DNA from: Methanothrix sp.
GTDB taxonomy: Archaea > Halobacteriota > Methanosarcinia > Methanotrichales > Methanotrichaceae
Assembly: GCF_016706325.1 (NCBI RefSeq)
Contig: NZ_JADJJX010000001.1
Span: 1,801,017 to 1,865,016 of the forward strand
Reading direction: 5' to 3'
DNA: 64,000 nucleotides
In this document: piece after piece, positions 34,075 through 44,378 of the stretch
How positions within the stretch are numbered: position 1 is the first letter of the stretch
How the letters are laid out: every line of letters starts with the position of its first letter
Position numbers and translations under genes: made by a program
Notes under the pieces: model-generated
What the model saw: only the letters and a program-made list of their open reading frames with translations
Told to the model about the DNA's origin: nothing
Databases searched by the model: none

Positions 34075-34877
34075 TCTCCTCCCTCCCGGTCCATTCTGCA
34101 ATAAAGCACCCCTTTGGGGTTCTTGCCTGCGGCATAGTCGCCTGAAAACCGGGCGAACCTCCCCTCCAGTTGCAGCTCTCCAATCCTGGGGTCGCTCTCC
34201 ACATCCTGGTGGATGAAGCCAGGGGTGAAGCTCTCCACGGCCCCTGAGAGCACCACCGTCCCTCCGTTCATCTCCGCTCCCAGCCCTCGAACGGCATTCC
34301 CCTTTATCAGAATCAGGCCGCCGGACTGACGAATGGCGCAGAAGTTCTCGACATTGCCCTCTACAGTTATCGATCCTCCTGCCAGGCCGCCACCCAACTG
34401 GCTTCTTGCATCTCCCCCGATCAGGATCTGGCCGCCGGTCATCCCCCGCCAGTTCCCCCGGTAGGCAGACCCCACGTGATCGGCAGCATTGCCGGCTATC
34501 TGCAGCAGACCCCCTCTCATCTCCATGCCTGACCAGGAGCCAGCATCGCCCTGCACCAGGATCTGGCCCCCTGCCATCTCTGCTCCAGTGTACATTCCTG
34601 CTGCTCCCCGGATCTCTATCACGCCGGACTTCATACCCTGGCCGATTCGCTTTACCCGTGATACATCTCCATCGATGATGATCCTCGTCTCCTCCTGGGC
34701 AGGGCCCTGAAGCTCCACCTCAAAGAACTGGCTCAAGGGAAGCTCTCGCGGGCCCTGCCAGACAATCAGTCTCCCGATCTCATCCTCAGTCTTTCCAGCG
34801 AGCAGGTCGGGACGGATGACCTCGGCCTCCACTGTAATTCCGATCCTGCCTCTGGGAACAAGCCTTATCTCTGCCAT
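34071..34877 (-). CDS. fwdC: Formylmethanofuran dehydrogenase subunit C (FwdC/FmdC)
   Basis: Right-handed beta-helix scaffold subunit related to the C-terminal domain of glutamate synthase. The 268-residue protein shows the repeating G-x-x-x-G-x-G-x-x-x-G pattern from about residue 70 to 200 (MAGGQILVQGDAGSWSGMEM, MTGGQILIGGDARSQLG, MNGGTVVLSGAVESF). It overlaps fwdA at its start and fwdD at its end, in the operon order F-A-C-D-B. In the complex it holds FwdA and the FwdBD unit together. Confidence 0.94.
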   Translation of the reverse strand: MAEIRLVPRGRIGITVEAEVIRPDLLAGKTEDEIGRLIVWQGPRELPLSQFFEVELQGPAQEETRIIIDGDVSRVKRIGQGMKSGVIEIRGAAGMYTGAEMAGGQILVQGDAGSWSGMEMRGGLLQIAGNAADHVGSAYRGNWRGMTGGQILIGGDARSQLGGGLAGGSITVEGNVENFCAIRQSGGLILIKGNAVRGLGAEMNGGTVVLSGAVESFTPGFIHQDVESDPRIGELQLEGRFARFSGDYAAGKNPKGVLYCRMDREGGE

Positions 34878-36667
34878 CTTCCTGCCTCCTTGGCCACTGC
34901 CTCCATGGGCACGTTGACCGGTATTGGGACCGGATTTTTCAGATATTTATCGGGGACAGGATAGTTGGCAAATCCCACTGTATAGTACTTGAACCAGTCC
35001 CGAACGTCCCTCATCATCTCCTTTTCCACCTCTTCGTCCATATAGGGCTGACAGTAGTATCTTCTGCCCTCGGGCACATAGACGATCTCGCCCTTCCGGG
35101 CGACGATCTGGCCGTCCTTTATGGTGAGATCAGGCCGGCTGAAGCGGGAGATGATATAGGATGGATCGTTGACATTCAGATCCTTGGGATCGATATCGTA
35201 CACAGTCACATCGCCGTCTGCTCCCACCCCCAGGTGGCCCTTGCGGTGGGCCATGCCTATGGTCCGGGCAGAGTTGGCTCTGGTGAGGATGGCAATATCA
35301 TAGAGGCTCATCTCCCGATCCACCCCGCCCAGGCTGGACCTCTCATAGGCCCACTTGTGGCACTCTTTGGCAGTATCGTCCCTGGCCTTCCTGGACATCA
35401 GCCAGGCTATAAGCTGAGGATACTGGCTGAACATGCCTCCATTGGGATGGTCGGTGGTCATGATCGTCTTCCAGGGATCGTCGATCAGCAAGAGCACCTC
35501 CAGGCCTATGGCCCACATGGTGGCATGAACTGCACTGCCCTTGAGATAGGCCAAGGAGAGGATGCCCGAGCCGCACTCCATCTCCACATCGCAGTTGGAC
35601 CACTTCTGGCCGGTCAGCATGTACAGGTCGTGCTGGGCCGGGCCATCCCCGGTCATGGTGGTGGCCGGGCCGAAGGGGATCGAGCCGCTGTCTATGACCA
35701 CGTTCTCCGTCTGGTTGATGTATTTGGCCAGATCGGGAGCGCCGGAGCAGAAGTCCCTCCATGACGATCCCCCATAACTATTGAACTGGGCATGGGCCAG
35801 ATAGATGGTCTGCCTTCTCCTGGCGCTCTCCTTCGTCTCCGCCCATTCCAGCTTCATCTTGCTGTCAGGCTCCAAAGAGGAGGTGATCATCAGCGAATCC
35901 CTGGCTATCTCCCAGTTGCCCGGGTGGCCCAGGTTGTTGGCATGCAGGTGGAGGGACATGGGAAGGCCCAGCAATTCGTTGACCTCCGCCAGGCCGCGGA
36001 TGATCTCCCGCGAGGTGACCTCGAAATGGATGTTGGGCTCATCTAAGCCCTTGACATTCTTGGCCCAGCCCCAGTTCTCGACCCCGGCGGGGTTGACGCA
36101 CTTTATGCCATAGGCCTTGTGAGTCCTCATCATCCAGGCCACATAAGCAGCCGCCCTCTCGATATCCCCCTCCTTCAGGTAGCGCATGATGAACCAGTTG
36201 TTGCCAAATACCATGTAAGCGCCCATATCCAGGATGGGGGTGGCCCTCATCTCCTCATGGGTGTGGCGGGCCTCGAGAGGTGGCATGGCCGCCTCGAAGA
36301 CGGTGGTATAGCCCATAGCAGCATAATCGTACCCCTGCTTATAGACGGAGGGGACGGTGTAGCCGCTGCCCGAATGGGTGATCTTTGTCCTCTTGCGAAC
36401 TGATTTGTAATGGTCCTCAGGGCGCATCAGCCGGCCGGCGTTGACCTTGGTTCCTGCCACATGGGAGTGGGCATCAACCCCTCCGGGCATGACCGTCCTC
36501 CCCCGGGCATCGATCACTGTAGCCTCTCTCGCCTCCGGGCCGGAGAGGGAGGGTACCACCCTGCCCCCTCTTATGAAGATATCCAGAACCTCTCCATCGA
36601 TTGCATTCAGAGGATCGAAGAGATATCCATTCTTGATGATCATCGTCTTGGAAGGATTTGCTGCCAT
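34865..36667 (-). CDS. fwdA: Formylmethanofuran dehydrogenase subunit A (FwdA/FmdA)
   Basis: Amidohydrolase-like subunit that condenses formate with methanofuran at a binuclear zinc site. The 600-residue protein has the metal-binding GVDAHSHVAGTKVN near residue 58, the internal MSLHLHANNLGHPGNW (histidine ligands) and MTTDHPNGGMFS (metal Asp-His) near residue 400. The ATG at 36667 overlaps the fwdF stop as ATGA and gives MAANPSKTMIIKNGYLFDP, the expected N-terminus. The frame stays open upstream, but only as a shadow of fwdF. Confidence 0.95.
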   Translation of the reverse strand: MAANPSKTMIIKNGYLFDPLNAIDGEVLDIFIRGGRVVPSLSGPEAREATVIDARGRTVMPGGVDAHSHVAGTKVNAGRLMRPEDHYKSVRKRTKITHSGSGYTVPSVYKQGYDYAAMGYTTVFEAAMPPLEARHTHEEMRATPILDMGAYMVFGNNWFIMRYLKEGDIERAAAYVAWMMRTHKAYGIKCVNPAGVENWGWAKNVKGLDEPNIHFEVTSREIIRGLAEVNELLGLPMSLHLHANNLGHPGNWEIARDSLMITSSLEPDSKMKLEWAETKESARRRQTIYLAHAQFNSYGGSSWRDFCSGAPDLAKYINQTENVVIDSGSIPFGPATTMTGDGPAQHDLYMLTGQKWSNCDVEMECGSGILSLAYLKGSAVHATMWAIGLEVLLLIDDPWKTIMTTDHPNGGMFSQYPQLIAWLMSRKARDDTAKECHKWAYERSSLGGVDREMSLYDIAILTRANSARTIGMAHRKGHLGVGADGDVTVYDIDPKDLNVNDPSYIISRFSRPDLTIKDGQIVARKGEIVYVPEGRRYYCQPYMDEEVEKEMMRDVRDWFKYYTVGFANYPVPDKYLKNPVPIPVNVPMEAVAKEAGRWQR

Positions 36668-37698
36668 CAGACCACCTCTCTTGGCACCAGCCGGATTGCA
36701 TCCACCGGGCAGATCAGACTGCAGGTGGCACAGGAGCCGCAGACCTCCTGGTCGACCACCCTGATTGCGCCATCCCTGACCTCCAGGAGGGGTTTTCTCT
36801 CCAGCTCGTTCAGATGTCCAGCGGCGAGATAGGGATCGGAGAGGGCGTTGACCGGGCAGGCGATGACGCAGTTTCCGCAGCCCAGGCATGCAATCTCATC
36901 CGTCTCCAGACAAGAGGTGAGGGTGGGCCAGGGAGCAGGAAGGGAGAGCTTCTTCTCCAGGGCCCCTTTGCCCTTCATATCCGGAACGATGGCGGTCTTG
37001 GAGATCACAATCGCCCGCACTGGACAGGCCTGGGCACATGCACCACAGTAGATGCAGGCATCAGGCCGGTGGGTGACCTTCTCTCCCCTCTCTCCCTGCT
37101 TCCATTCCCGGTTGAACAGGGCATTGGCCGGACAGGTATGAACGCATGTCCTGCAGGACTGGCAGATGCTATCATCCCGGCTGTAGACCCCGGCGAAGGG
37201 CTTCTCAAAGGATATGGCCCCCGTGGGGCAGATAAAAGCACACCAACCGCAGTGAACGCAGCGGTTCAGATCGATCAGCGTCCTTCCTCCCACCCTCAGG
37301 CGGCCATCCTCTGCCAGATGCCTGTCCTGAATCTCAATGCAGGCCTGAGGACAGACATCGCTGCACAGGCCACAGTGAGAGCATTTTTCATCATCCACGG
37401 TGGTGGACTTGATCGCGACGCTGAGGTAAGAGCTATCCATCTCCGGCTTGCCCTCTTTTCTGAACTCAAGGGCACCAGTGGGGCAGACCCGTGCGCACAG
37501 CGTACAAAAGACACAGTCCCCGCTCTCTCTCTTCTCAATGAAGTCCTTGTCTATCAGGCCGCGGACCACGGCCCCCACTGATCCAATGATCAGCTCCCCT
37601 TTGGGGCAGACCTGAACGCAGGTTCCACAGCCGATGCACTTCTCCGGCAGATAGAACTGCGCTCGGTCATCCCGGGATTCCAGCAATACCTCTCTCAT
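36667..37698 (-). CDS. fwdF: Polyferredoxin subunit FwdF with eight [4Fe-4S] sites
   Basis: Electron-carrying subunit of the formylmethanofuran dehydrogenase complex. Eight CxxCxxCxxxCP motifs are visible (for example CIGCGTCVQVCP, CSHCGLCSDVCP, CVHCGWCAFICP and CLGCGNCVIACP), enough for eight [4Fe-4S] clusters, as in the known FwdF. Start ATG 37698 (MREVLLESRDDRAQF) is chosen; an ATG at 37800 would add a stretch translated from the 20-bp repeat. It is the first gene of the fwd operon. Confidence 0.92.
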   Translation of the reverse strand: MREVLLESRDDRAQFYLPEKCIGCGTCVQVCPKGELIIGSVGAVVRGLIDKDFIEKRESGDCVFCTLCARVCPTGALEFRKEGKPEMDSSYLSVAIKSTTVDDEKCSHCGLCSDVCPQACIEIQDRHLAEDGRLRVGGRTLIDLNRCVHCGWCAFICPTGAISFEKPFAGVYSRDDSICQSCRTCVHTCPANALFNREWKQGERGEKVTHRPDACIYCGACAQACPVRAIVISKTAIVPDMKGKGALEKKLSLPAPWPTLTSCLETDEIACLGCGNCVIACPVNALSDPYLAAGHLNELERKPLLEVRDGAIRVVDQEVCGSCATCSLICPVDAIRLVPREVV

Positions 37699-37754
37699 CT
37701 TAACCCTGCCTGCTGGGCATCGATTTAGGCGGGAATGGGTTAAGAAGGTTTTCA

Positions 37755-37845
37755 TGAAATAAGCGGATTCTATCCGGCATAGTCGGGTTCGATCCGGCAT
37801 AGTCGGGTTCGATCCGGCATAGACAGATTCGATCCGGCAGCCTTC
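37755..37845. repeat. 20-bp tandem repeat upstream of the fwd operon
   Basis: About four imperfect copies of TTCGATCCGGCATAGTCGGG (with AGACAGA variants), immediately upstream of the fwdF start. The array lies where the operon promoter would be expected, so it may carry or disturb control sites. No clear TATA box was found between it and fwdF. Confidence 0.8.
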
Positions 37846-37889
37846 ACCCCAGTATACAACCGATTATCTCGCCGGCCCTGCTTGCCCCG

Positions 37890-38887
37890 TCATATGTATG
37901 GCACGGCCACATAGATGTTGTGCTTGTTGGAGACGATCTTCACCCTCAAGCCTCCCTCCCTCACTGGAGAGTCCACCACCGATACCACCCGGTTCTTTGC
38001 CACCCCCAGCTGCTCGCCCTCAACCCATCCCGGAGCCTTTATCTCCACCCTGGTCTTCTCATTTTTTTGAAGACCGTGGGGATCATGGGCCGCTTCTCAA
38101 TACCGAAATCCTGTGCTTTGAGCCGCAGAGGCAGCGAGCAATCCCTCTCCCATTGGGGCATGCTGCGGTTATAGAAGTGCCACCAGTTCTCCGCCCGAAC
38201 GCCACGGGGAGATCGCCCCCGCCGGTAGTGCTCGTACTTCTGAATCCCCAGGGGAGGCCACCTCTTTCCTGCCCCCACCCTCCTGGCAAAATCGATCAAT
38301 TTTGGAATCTCCAGATCGTTTATCCCCGGAATGTAGACCGGGGCGATCAACAGATCGATTCTGCTCCGGGCGATATTTACTGCTACCCGTTCAAGCTCCT
38401 TGATATCAAATCCCGGCCTTCCAGCCAGATATGCTGCCAGCTCCGGCTCCAGAGCATGCATGGAGAGGTTGATCCTGTCCAGCCCCGCCTCCTCTAAAGA
38501 TCCGATCATCCTCTCATCCAGGCGGGTGCCATTGCTCTGCATGGAGACCACTGCCACCTCTTCAATATCCTTCAGCCTTCTCACCAGCTCCACAATATCC
38601 GGATAGAGCATCGGCTCACCAGGGGAGTCGATATGGCACTCCACCCCCTCACCCTTGAAGGGGGCGATCTCCTCGACCGCCTCCATGAGATAGTCCAGCT
38701 CCACCTGATAGTCTGTCACCCTGGACCTGGAATTGGGACCGGCATCAACCGAGCAGAAGGGACAGCTCAGATTACAGCTGCAACTGGGCCTGATCTGCAG
38801 GAGATTGCTCCCCCGGTCCACCACCCCAAAGTACAGACAGCCTACCAGGGGTATCTCCGACTCTTTAGTGACATGAAAAAGGGACAT
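37890..38887 (-). CDS. Radical SAM protein with C-terminal extension, frameshifted
   Basis: Radical S-adenosylmethionine enzyme of archaeal type. The cluster motif CSCNLSCPFCSVD (CxxxCxxC) is at about residue 36-48, followed by HIDSPGEPMLYPDIVELV and VSMQSNGTRLDERM. The first frame ends at VFKKMRRPGWR. On the minus strand a run of seven A (38062-38068) would need one more A to continue VFKKNEKTRVEIKAPGWVEG through to KHNIYVAVPYI at 37890, giving about 332 residues with a small TRAM-like beta domain. The substrate is unknown. The homopolymer position makes a base-call error likely. Confidence 0.78.
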
Positions 38888-38897
38888 CTTCAGGGGC

Positions 38898-41800
38898 TCA
38901 GGATATGATCACCGTTCCATTCTCCCTTCTGAGCACTGCCCTTGCCGGCGCCGGGAAGGGGAGAGGGGGTTCAAAGCCCGCTGAGATCTCTGACCCCTGA
39001 GAGGCTTTGATCTCCTCTGCACCCGATCCTTCCCTGAAGGCGGCGGGATCCATCTCCTCTGAGCTCCAGGCCAGCTCTCTGCTATCCAGCTCCTCTCCGT
39101 TGGAGCTTAAGACCAGATCAACCAGCCGAGCCCGGCCGGCCCTCTCCAGCTTCATGAACTCGCCGGGATCAAACTGCAGGCGGATGGTGTAGTTGCCCGG
39201 ATTGAGGCTCTTTTTCACCCTTTCGTATCCGATCTCCTCGCCAGAGTCATCCAGGAGGAAGCCATCGATCTGGTATGCTCCCGCCCTTGTCACCGATAGA
39301 TTGACCCCGATGGCTATGGCCTCCGGGGTGGTTTGATTGACAAATCCGCTGATGTAGGCCCTGGGGGCCTGGAACGATCTGGGATCCCGATCTATGCTTA
39401 TATCCTCACCATAGCGATCGATGTAATTGCCGGCATTGTCGTAGAGGAGCAGGTTCTCGACTCTCAGGGGGCCGCACCGGCCTGCTCTCCAGATGTCTGT
39501 GCCGCTGATGTTAACCTGGATCTCTCCATCCTCATCCAGCCTCAGGCCTTGATCTATCACGTCGATTCTGTTCCCCCGGCAGTCATCTAACACCCCTTCC
39601 AGCCTGAATTCGCCTGGGATGGTGGTATTAACCCCGAAACCCAAGACCAGCCGGTCATAGCGGCCATCTCCATCCTCATCCAGCACCTCTTCTCTGCTCA
39701 GGCCGGCGATCTTTGAGCCGGCTATGGAGACTGTCACCGGGATATCGATGCTGCTGTTGTCTGCCCGGATCCGGATATATCCTGAGAGATGGTGCTGGGC
39801 AGGGCTTTGGGGCAGGGTGAGCTCTGCCTGAAGGGTCTGGTTGCTGCCTGCTTCCAGCTTTTCAGGGCCGCGCAGGGAAATCCAGCTCCAAGGCTCCTCA
39901 GAGTATTGCCTGACAGCCAGGCGGAAGGGCTGGCCGGCCTCGGGGACATTATATCCATAGACATTGATCACCCACCGGCCAGCCTGGGGATCGGAGACCT
40001 CCACCGGGCCGAGAGTGCCCGATCCCAGGTCGGCATTCTCCTCGCTTGCCATTCCTTCCGGGTCCTCAAGTACCAGGGCCACCTCACTGTATCTGCTGCC
40101 GTCAAGGGTGACAAGCTCGGCGGAGAGTCTGATGCTCTCATTGCTCACATTCACCGTCCGGTTCCAGATCTGCTTGAATCCCACCCGGCCCGCATACTCT
40201 GTCAGGCTCTCGTTCTCGATCACTGCCACATAGCTCAGGTCTTCCACTGCCGGGCCCTTGTTCTCCAGCCGGATCTTCAGACTGGCATTCGTTCCCGGAT
40301 TGAGGGAGTCTATGTGCCACTGCTTGGGGGTGGGCTCGATCATCTCCTGCTCCACCTGGAGGGTGTAGCTGGCATTAGCAGATGCATTCTCGCTATAGAC
40401 AGCAACCAACCATCTTCCCGATGGCGGATTCTTGATCGCCACCCTCTTGGAGCTGCCCTCAGGAGCTCCGCCGTAGTACTCACTGGTGGGGGATATCAGA
40501 AACAGGTCCAGGCTGGAGAGAGAGGCAGTGGAGGTGTTGGATATGGGGATGGTTGAGTCGGAGGGGGTCTGGTTAGAGGGGGCTGAGTTTGAGGGGATCG
40601 AGTTGGAGAGGTTCGAGTTGAATTGGACTGAATTGAAGGTGGTCGAGTTGGAGATGGTCGAGTTGGAGGTGGTCGAGTTGGAGATGGTCGAGTTGGAGGT
40701 GGCCGAGTTGGAGGTGGTCGAGTTGGAGATGGTCGAGTTGGAGGTGGTCGAGTTGGAGGTGGTCGAGTTGGAGGTGGTTGAATTGGTGTAGATCATATCA
40801 GCATCAATGGAATCGGCCCCAAAGCTCCAGTCCAGCCTGGCTTCAATTCCTCCCGCTCCTACAGGCAAATCCAGATAATAGTAATCCCACTGATTTCCAG
40901 TCAGGCTTCCCGAGTCCAGCCCCCTTCCCTGAGAGAGGGGCAGGGGCTCTGCCACCGTCAGAGTGACGGGAATACTCAGGAGCCTCTTTCCGGTGTCGGT
41001 GATATCCAGCGATCCGGTGTAATCTCCAGGATCTGCACCCTCTGGCACCTGGATGGATGCAGCAAAGACCTGCTGGCTGTTGGATGATATGCGCTCAGGA
41101 AGGGGCTGCAGGCTGATCCAGTCTGCTATCTCCCCCCGGGGGGAGATGGAAAGCCCTTCTCTCTCCTGGTTGCTGAAGAAGACGAACCTGGTGTTCCAGT
41201 CGCGATCTCCGGGAGCAAGGGCATATAGCTTCTTCTGCGGCCGGTCGGCTCCCGTATCCAGGCCCACATAGACCCCCTCCCCGGAGGGCAGATAGGCCCA
41301 CCTTCCAGGGGTCCATCGGTCGGGCACCACCCCGCTCATCCCCTCCCCCAGCTCCTGCAGGAGATGATAGGAATGGAGAGCATCCAGAAGGCCCGTTCCC
41401 TGATAGTACGGCTCATAGGAGACACCATGGCTGTTGTTTAGCTTTCGCGCTCCCCTGGTCATAGCCCCCTTGACCCCGGCGGGGTGAGATCGCCCATCTC
41501 CTGCAAGAGAAGAGCAGCCAGGCCGGCAGCAATGGGAGTGGAAAGGCTCGTTCCCGACTCCCGGGCATAGTAGGTATCAACATAATCCGGCCCTTTCAGT
41601 CCTGCAGGCACAGTGGATATGATATCCATCCCCGGGGCGACGACATCCGGCTTGATCCTATCGTCCCTGGTCGGCCCGGAGCCGGAGAACTTGGCCATGC
41701 GGCCCTCAGCATCAGTTGAACCCAGGGTGATGACATTCACCCCGTCGCCTGGGGAGTCGATAAGGCCCGGAGGCAGGGCGAGGACGATGGGCACAAAAAG

Positions 41801-42817
41801 GAAGTAGACATCCTTGCTGCTCCCCCCGGCGCCGGAGAGCTCGACCGGGGAAGAGCCTCTCAGCTGGCTGGCCGATGCTCCCGATGGCTGATCTTTGTTC
41901 TTGGTGCTGTTGCGGTTGCCCGCAGCCACGCATACCACCGCTCCCTGATTAGCGGCATTATCTGCAGCCATGGTTATGGGTGGATTGGTCTCCCCAGGTT
42001 TATCCCTCCCAGGCTGAGGCTCAGAACATCAGCGCCATTGTAGATGGCCCACTCTATGCCGGCAATGATATCCGATACCCTGCCGTCGCCATTCTGGTCG
42101 ATCACCTTGACATTGATCAGGCTTGCCCCGGGGGCGATTCCTTTATACTCTCCCTTCGAGCTGACGCCCGAGCCGGCGATGATGCCGGCGATCATTGTGC
42201 CATGGCCCAGGAGATCATCTGCTGTAACCTCATTTGCCAGGAAGTTCTTCTCTGCAATCACCTTGCCGATCAGGTCAGGATGGTTCTTATCGATGCCCGA
42301 GTCGATCACAGCGACATTGATGCCCTTCCCATCGATCCCCTTCTCCCACAGCCTCTCTGCATTGATGATCCGAGCAGGAGAGATGTAACCGTCTGATAGG
42401 GAAGCGCCATTAACAGATGCATTCCCCTGTGCAGATGCCCTATCATCCCCGCGCTGATGCCCTATCATCCCCTGGCGTTGACGTCTTTGCAAAAGCATCG
42501 AAATAGATGGCAGATACACTATCGCTTTTGGCCATCTCCTGGATAGTCCGGCTGCTCGCCTCTCCCGCCAGGCCGGGGATGAGCCGATAGCTGTACTTGA
42601 TCTCAAGGCCGCCGGGGTCCTGAGGCTGGCAATCCTTGAAGATCACAATCACCGGTATCCTCTCCTCCCTCCCGGCATCGAGCATCTCTCTCAGATCGGC
42701 ATCGATCTTATGATTGGCATCAGGCGACACATCCCCTGCTATCTGCGCTCCGGCCAGGGCCAGGAGTACGAGGCCCGCTGCACAAATTAAAATAAAAATA
42801 TTTCTGCCCATGATCAA
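38898..42817 (-). CDS. Secreted subtilisin-like serine protease with glycosylation-rich repeat, frameshifted
   Basis: One gene in several frames. 42817-42443: signal peptide (IFILICAAGLVLLALAGA) and an inhibitor-like propeptide (VIVIFKDCQPQD). 42606-41974: catalytic Asp in AVIDSGIDKNHPD and His in LLGHGTMIAGI. 41971-41459: catalytic Ser in SGTSLSTPIAAGLAALLL. 41462-38898: long C-terminal region with beta domains and an asparagine/serine/threonine repeat. Frames meet at a 22-bp tandem duplication (about 42440-42475), at a G run (about 41982) and at a C run (about 41476). The intact triad suggests that a full protein of about 1,300 residues exists. It would act outside the cell. Confidence 0.8.
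40540..40790 (-). repeat. 15-bp coding repeat (NSTTS pentapeptides) in the subtilase
   Basis: Roughly fifteen copies of a 15-bp unit (forward GGTGGTCGAGTTGGA) encode NSTTS/NSTIS pentapeptides. Each carries an N-S-T or N-S-x sequon, so the linker could be heavily N-glycosylated at the cell surface. Copies are clearest in the first two thirds and then become less regular. Confidence 0.85.
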
Positions 42818-42879
42818 CCAAACCTATAACTGGTACGGATCCAGCCCCACCAAGTTCATATCACGTGATGTAAGCAGAT

Positions 42880-42893
42880 AATGCTAAATAAAC
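42880..42893 (+). promoter_or_regulatory. Possible promoter of the artA cluster
   Basis: ATGCTAAATAAACC is a TATA-like element about 20-30 bp before the ATG at 42914, consistent with a short-leader transcript for artA-pssD-pssA. Confidence 0.4.
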
Positions 42894-42913
42894 CTGTGGT
42901 ACTTTATGGTTGA

Positions 42914-43693
42914 ATGATGTTGGACTGGCTGGCCTCCTACCTGCTCTGGATCAGCTTATTGTTTCTGCTTGTCTCAGCCCTGAGCAGAAAAAGCAGCATT
43001 GCCATACCGGGATGGGCTCTATTGGGCCTGTTCTGGCTGTACCAGCCGGGACGCTATCTGGCCAGCAATGATTACCTCAATGCCCTCCTCTTCACTGCCG
43101 CCGGCCTGATGTGCCTTTACATGGCGGGGATGCTGGCGAGAAGGAGCAGCCCCTCCAAAGCCCAGCTCTGGGCGAGCTATGCCGCTGCAGTCTGTGGAAT
43201 GGTCTATTTTCCCTTTGCTGAGATCGAGCCCTTAAGAGAGGCCCTGATAGGATTTACCACCCTCATAACTGCACATGCTCTTCTCGCTCTATCCGTTCCA
43301 GTGAGCATGCCAAGCTGGAATATGGTGACCCTGAATGAGAGGTCGGTGGAGATCGTCCTCGCCTGCACCGCCATTGAGAGCATCTCCCTCTTTGCCGGAC
43401 TGATCATATCAGTCCAGGCACCAAGAGGGCGCAAGGCGATAGCTCTGGCCCTGTCCACCCTCTCCATCTATATCCTGAACATAGTGAGAAATGGGTTTGT
43501 GATCGTAGCCTACGGCTGGAGCTGGTTTGGCAGCGAGAGCTTCGAGGTTGCTCATAATATGATCGCCAAGATCGGGTCTGCTGCTACTCTTTTATTGATC
43601 TCGTATCTGATATTCCTCCTCCTCCCCGAGCTTCTCCTGATCATCGATGAGCTGGCCGGGGACATAAGACACCCCAGGGGAGATGCCGCTTGA
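42914..43693 (+). CDS. artA: Archaeosortase A
   Basis: Membrane transpeptidase that processes C-terminal signals of surface proteins and links them to lipid. The 259-residue protein is multi-spanning and carries the exosortase/archaeosortase active-site segments: cysteine in VLACTAIESISLF (C151), arginine in ILNIVRNGF (R192), and histidine in EVAHNMIAKIG (H214). It overlaps the next gene by 4 bp (ATGA-type). The neighbours pssD and pssA match the known functional link between ArtA and the archaetidylethanolamine pathway in haloarchaea. No substrate with a PGF-CTERM tail was seen in the window. Confidence 0.88.
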   Translation: MMLDWLASYLLWISLLFLLVSALSRKSSIAIPGWALLGLFWLYQPGRYLASNDYLNALLFTAAGLMCLYMAGMLARRSSPSKAQLWASYAAAVCGMVYFPFAEIEPLREALIGFTTLITAHALLALSVPVSMPSWNMVTLNERSVEIVLACTAIESISLFAGLIISVQAPRGRKAIALALSTLSIYILNIVRNGFVIVAYGWSWFGSESFEVAHNMIAKIGSAATLLLISYLIFLLLPELLLIIDELAGDIRHPRGDAA

Positions 43694-44378
43694 AGCTGGC
43701 CAGGAACTCCCGCCGCTGGATATCAGTGCCCATCATCCTGACTGCAGTCCTGGCCGTTGCCGGGAACTGGTACATATCCGCTGCTGCCTTCATGAGCCTG
43801 ATCTTCATGGTGTTCTTTCACCGGGACCCTGATCGCCTGCCCCAAAGCGAGGGAATGCTCTCTCCGGCTGATGGAAGGATCATTCAGGCCACACCGGAGA
43901 AGGTCACTGTATTCATGGGCCTGGGCGATGTGCACGTCAACCGGGCGCCTTTGGACGGGACGATAATCAGCCTGGAGCACAGGAAAGGGACCCATCTTCC
44001 CGCCTTTCTCAACCGCGCCAGCCAGAACCAGCAGAGCAGGATGAGGATCGAGACTGAAGATGGGGAGATCCAGCTGTCCCAGATCACCGGGACCATTGTA
44101 AGAGAGATCGTCTGTTATGTCAAGCCAGGAGATCACGTCCTCCGGGGGAGAGGATAGGCATGATCCGCTTTGGCTCCCGGGTTGAGACCAGCATTCCCAG
44201 AGGATATAAGCTGCAGGTGTCTTTGGGAGACAGCGTCCGGGCGGGGAAGACGGTGATCGCCGTCAAGCTTCATTCTGGAGCGTCAGGGGCTCTGGTGGCA
44301 TCAGGCGAATCAGTGGAATCGAGAGCACCGGCATCGGAGATATCAGCGGCACCAGATGTGCCCGGAGCCTCCTCATGA
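43690..44378 (+). CDS. pssD: Archaetidylserine decarboxylase (PSD family), frameshifted
   Basis: Pyruvoyl enzyme that decarboxylates archaetidylserine to archaetidylethanolamine in the membrane. The first frame (to 44157) has an N-terminal membrane helix, FHRDPDRLPQSEGMLSPADG and VNRAPLDGTI with a proton-relay histidine in VHVNR. The second frame (from about 44150) has IRFGSRVETSIPRGY, the self-cleaving Gly-Ser motif. The frames meet at CTCCGGGGGAGAGG (44140-44153), where one more G reads VLRGERIGMIRFGS. Repaired length is about 229 residues. It overlaps artA before and pssA after. Confidence 0.86.

Noticed and set aside
36658..37581. A 307-codon plus-strand frame across the ferredoxin gene
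   Set aside because: It is the mirror of fwdF; the cysteine motifs of fwdF prove the other strand.
38898..42817. The subtilase as a substrate of ArtA
   Set aside because: Its C-terminus ends in VLRRENGTVIIS without a PGF motif, membrane helix and basic tail.
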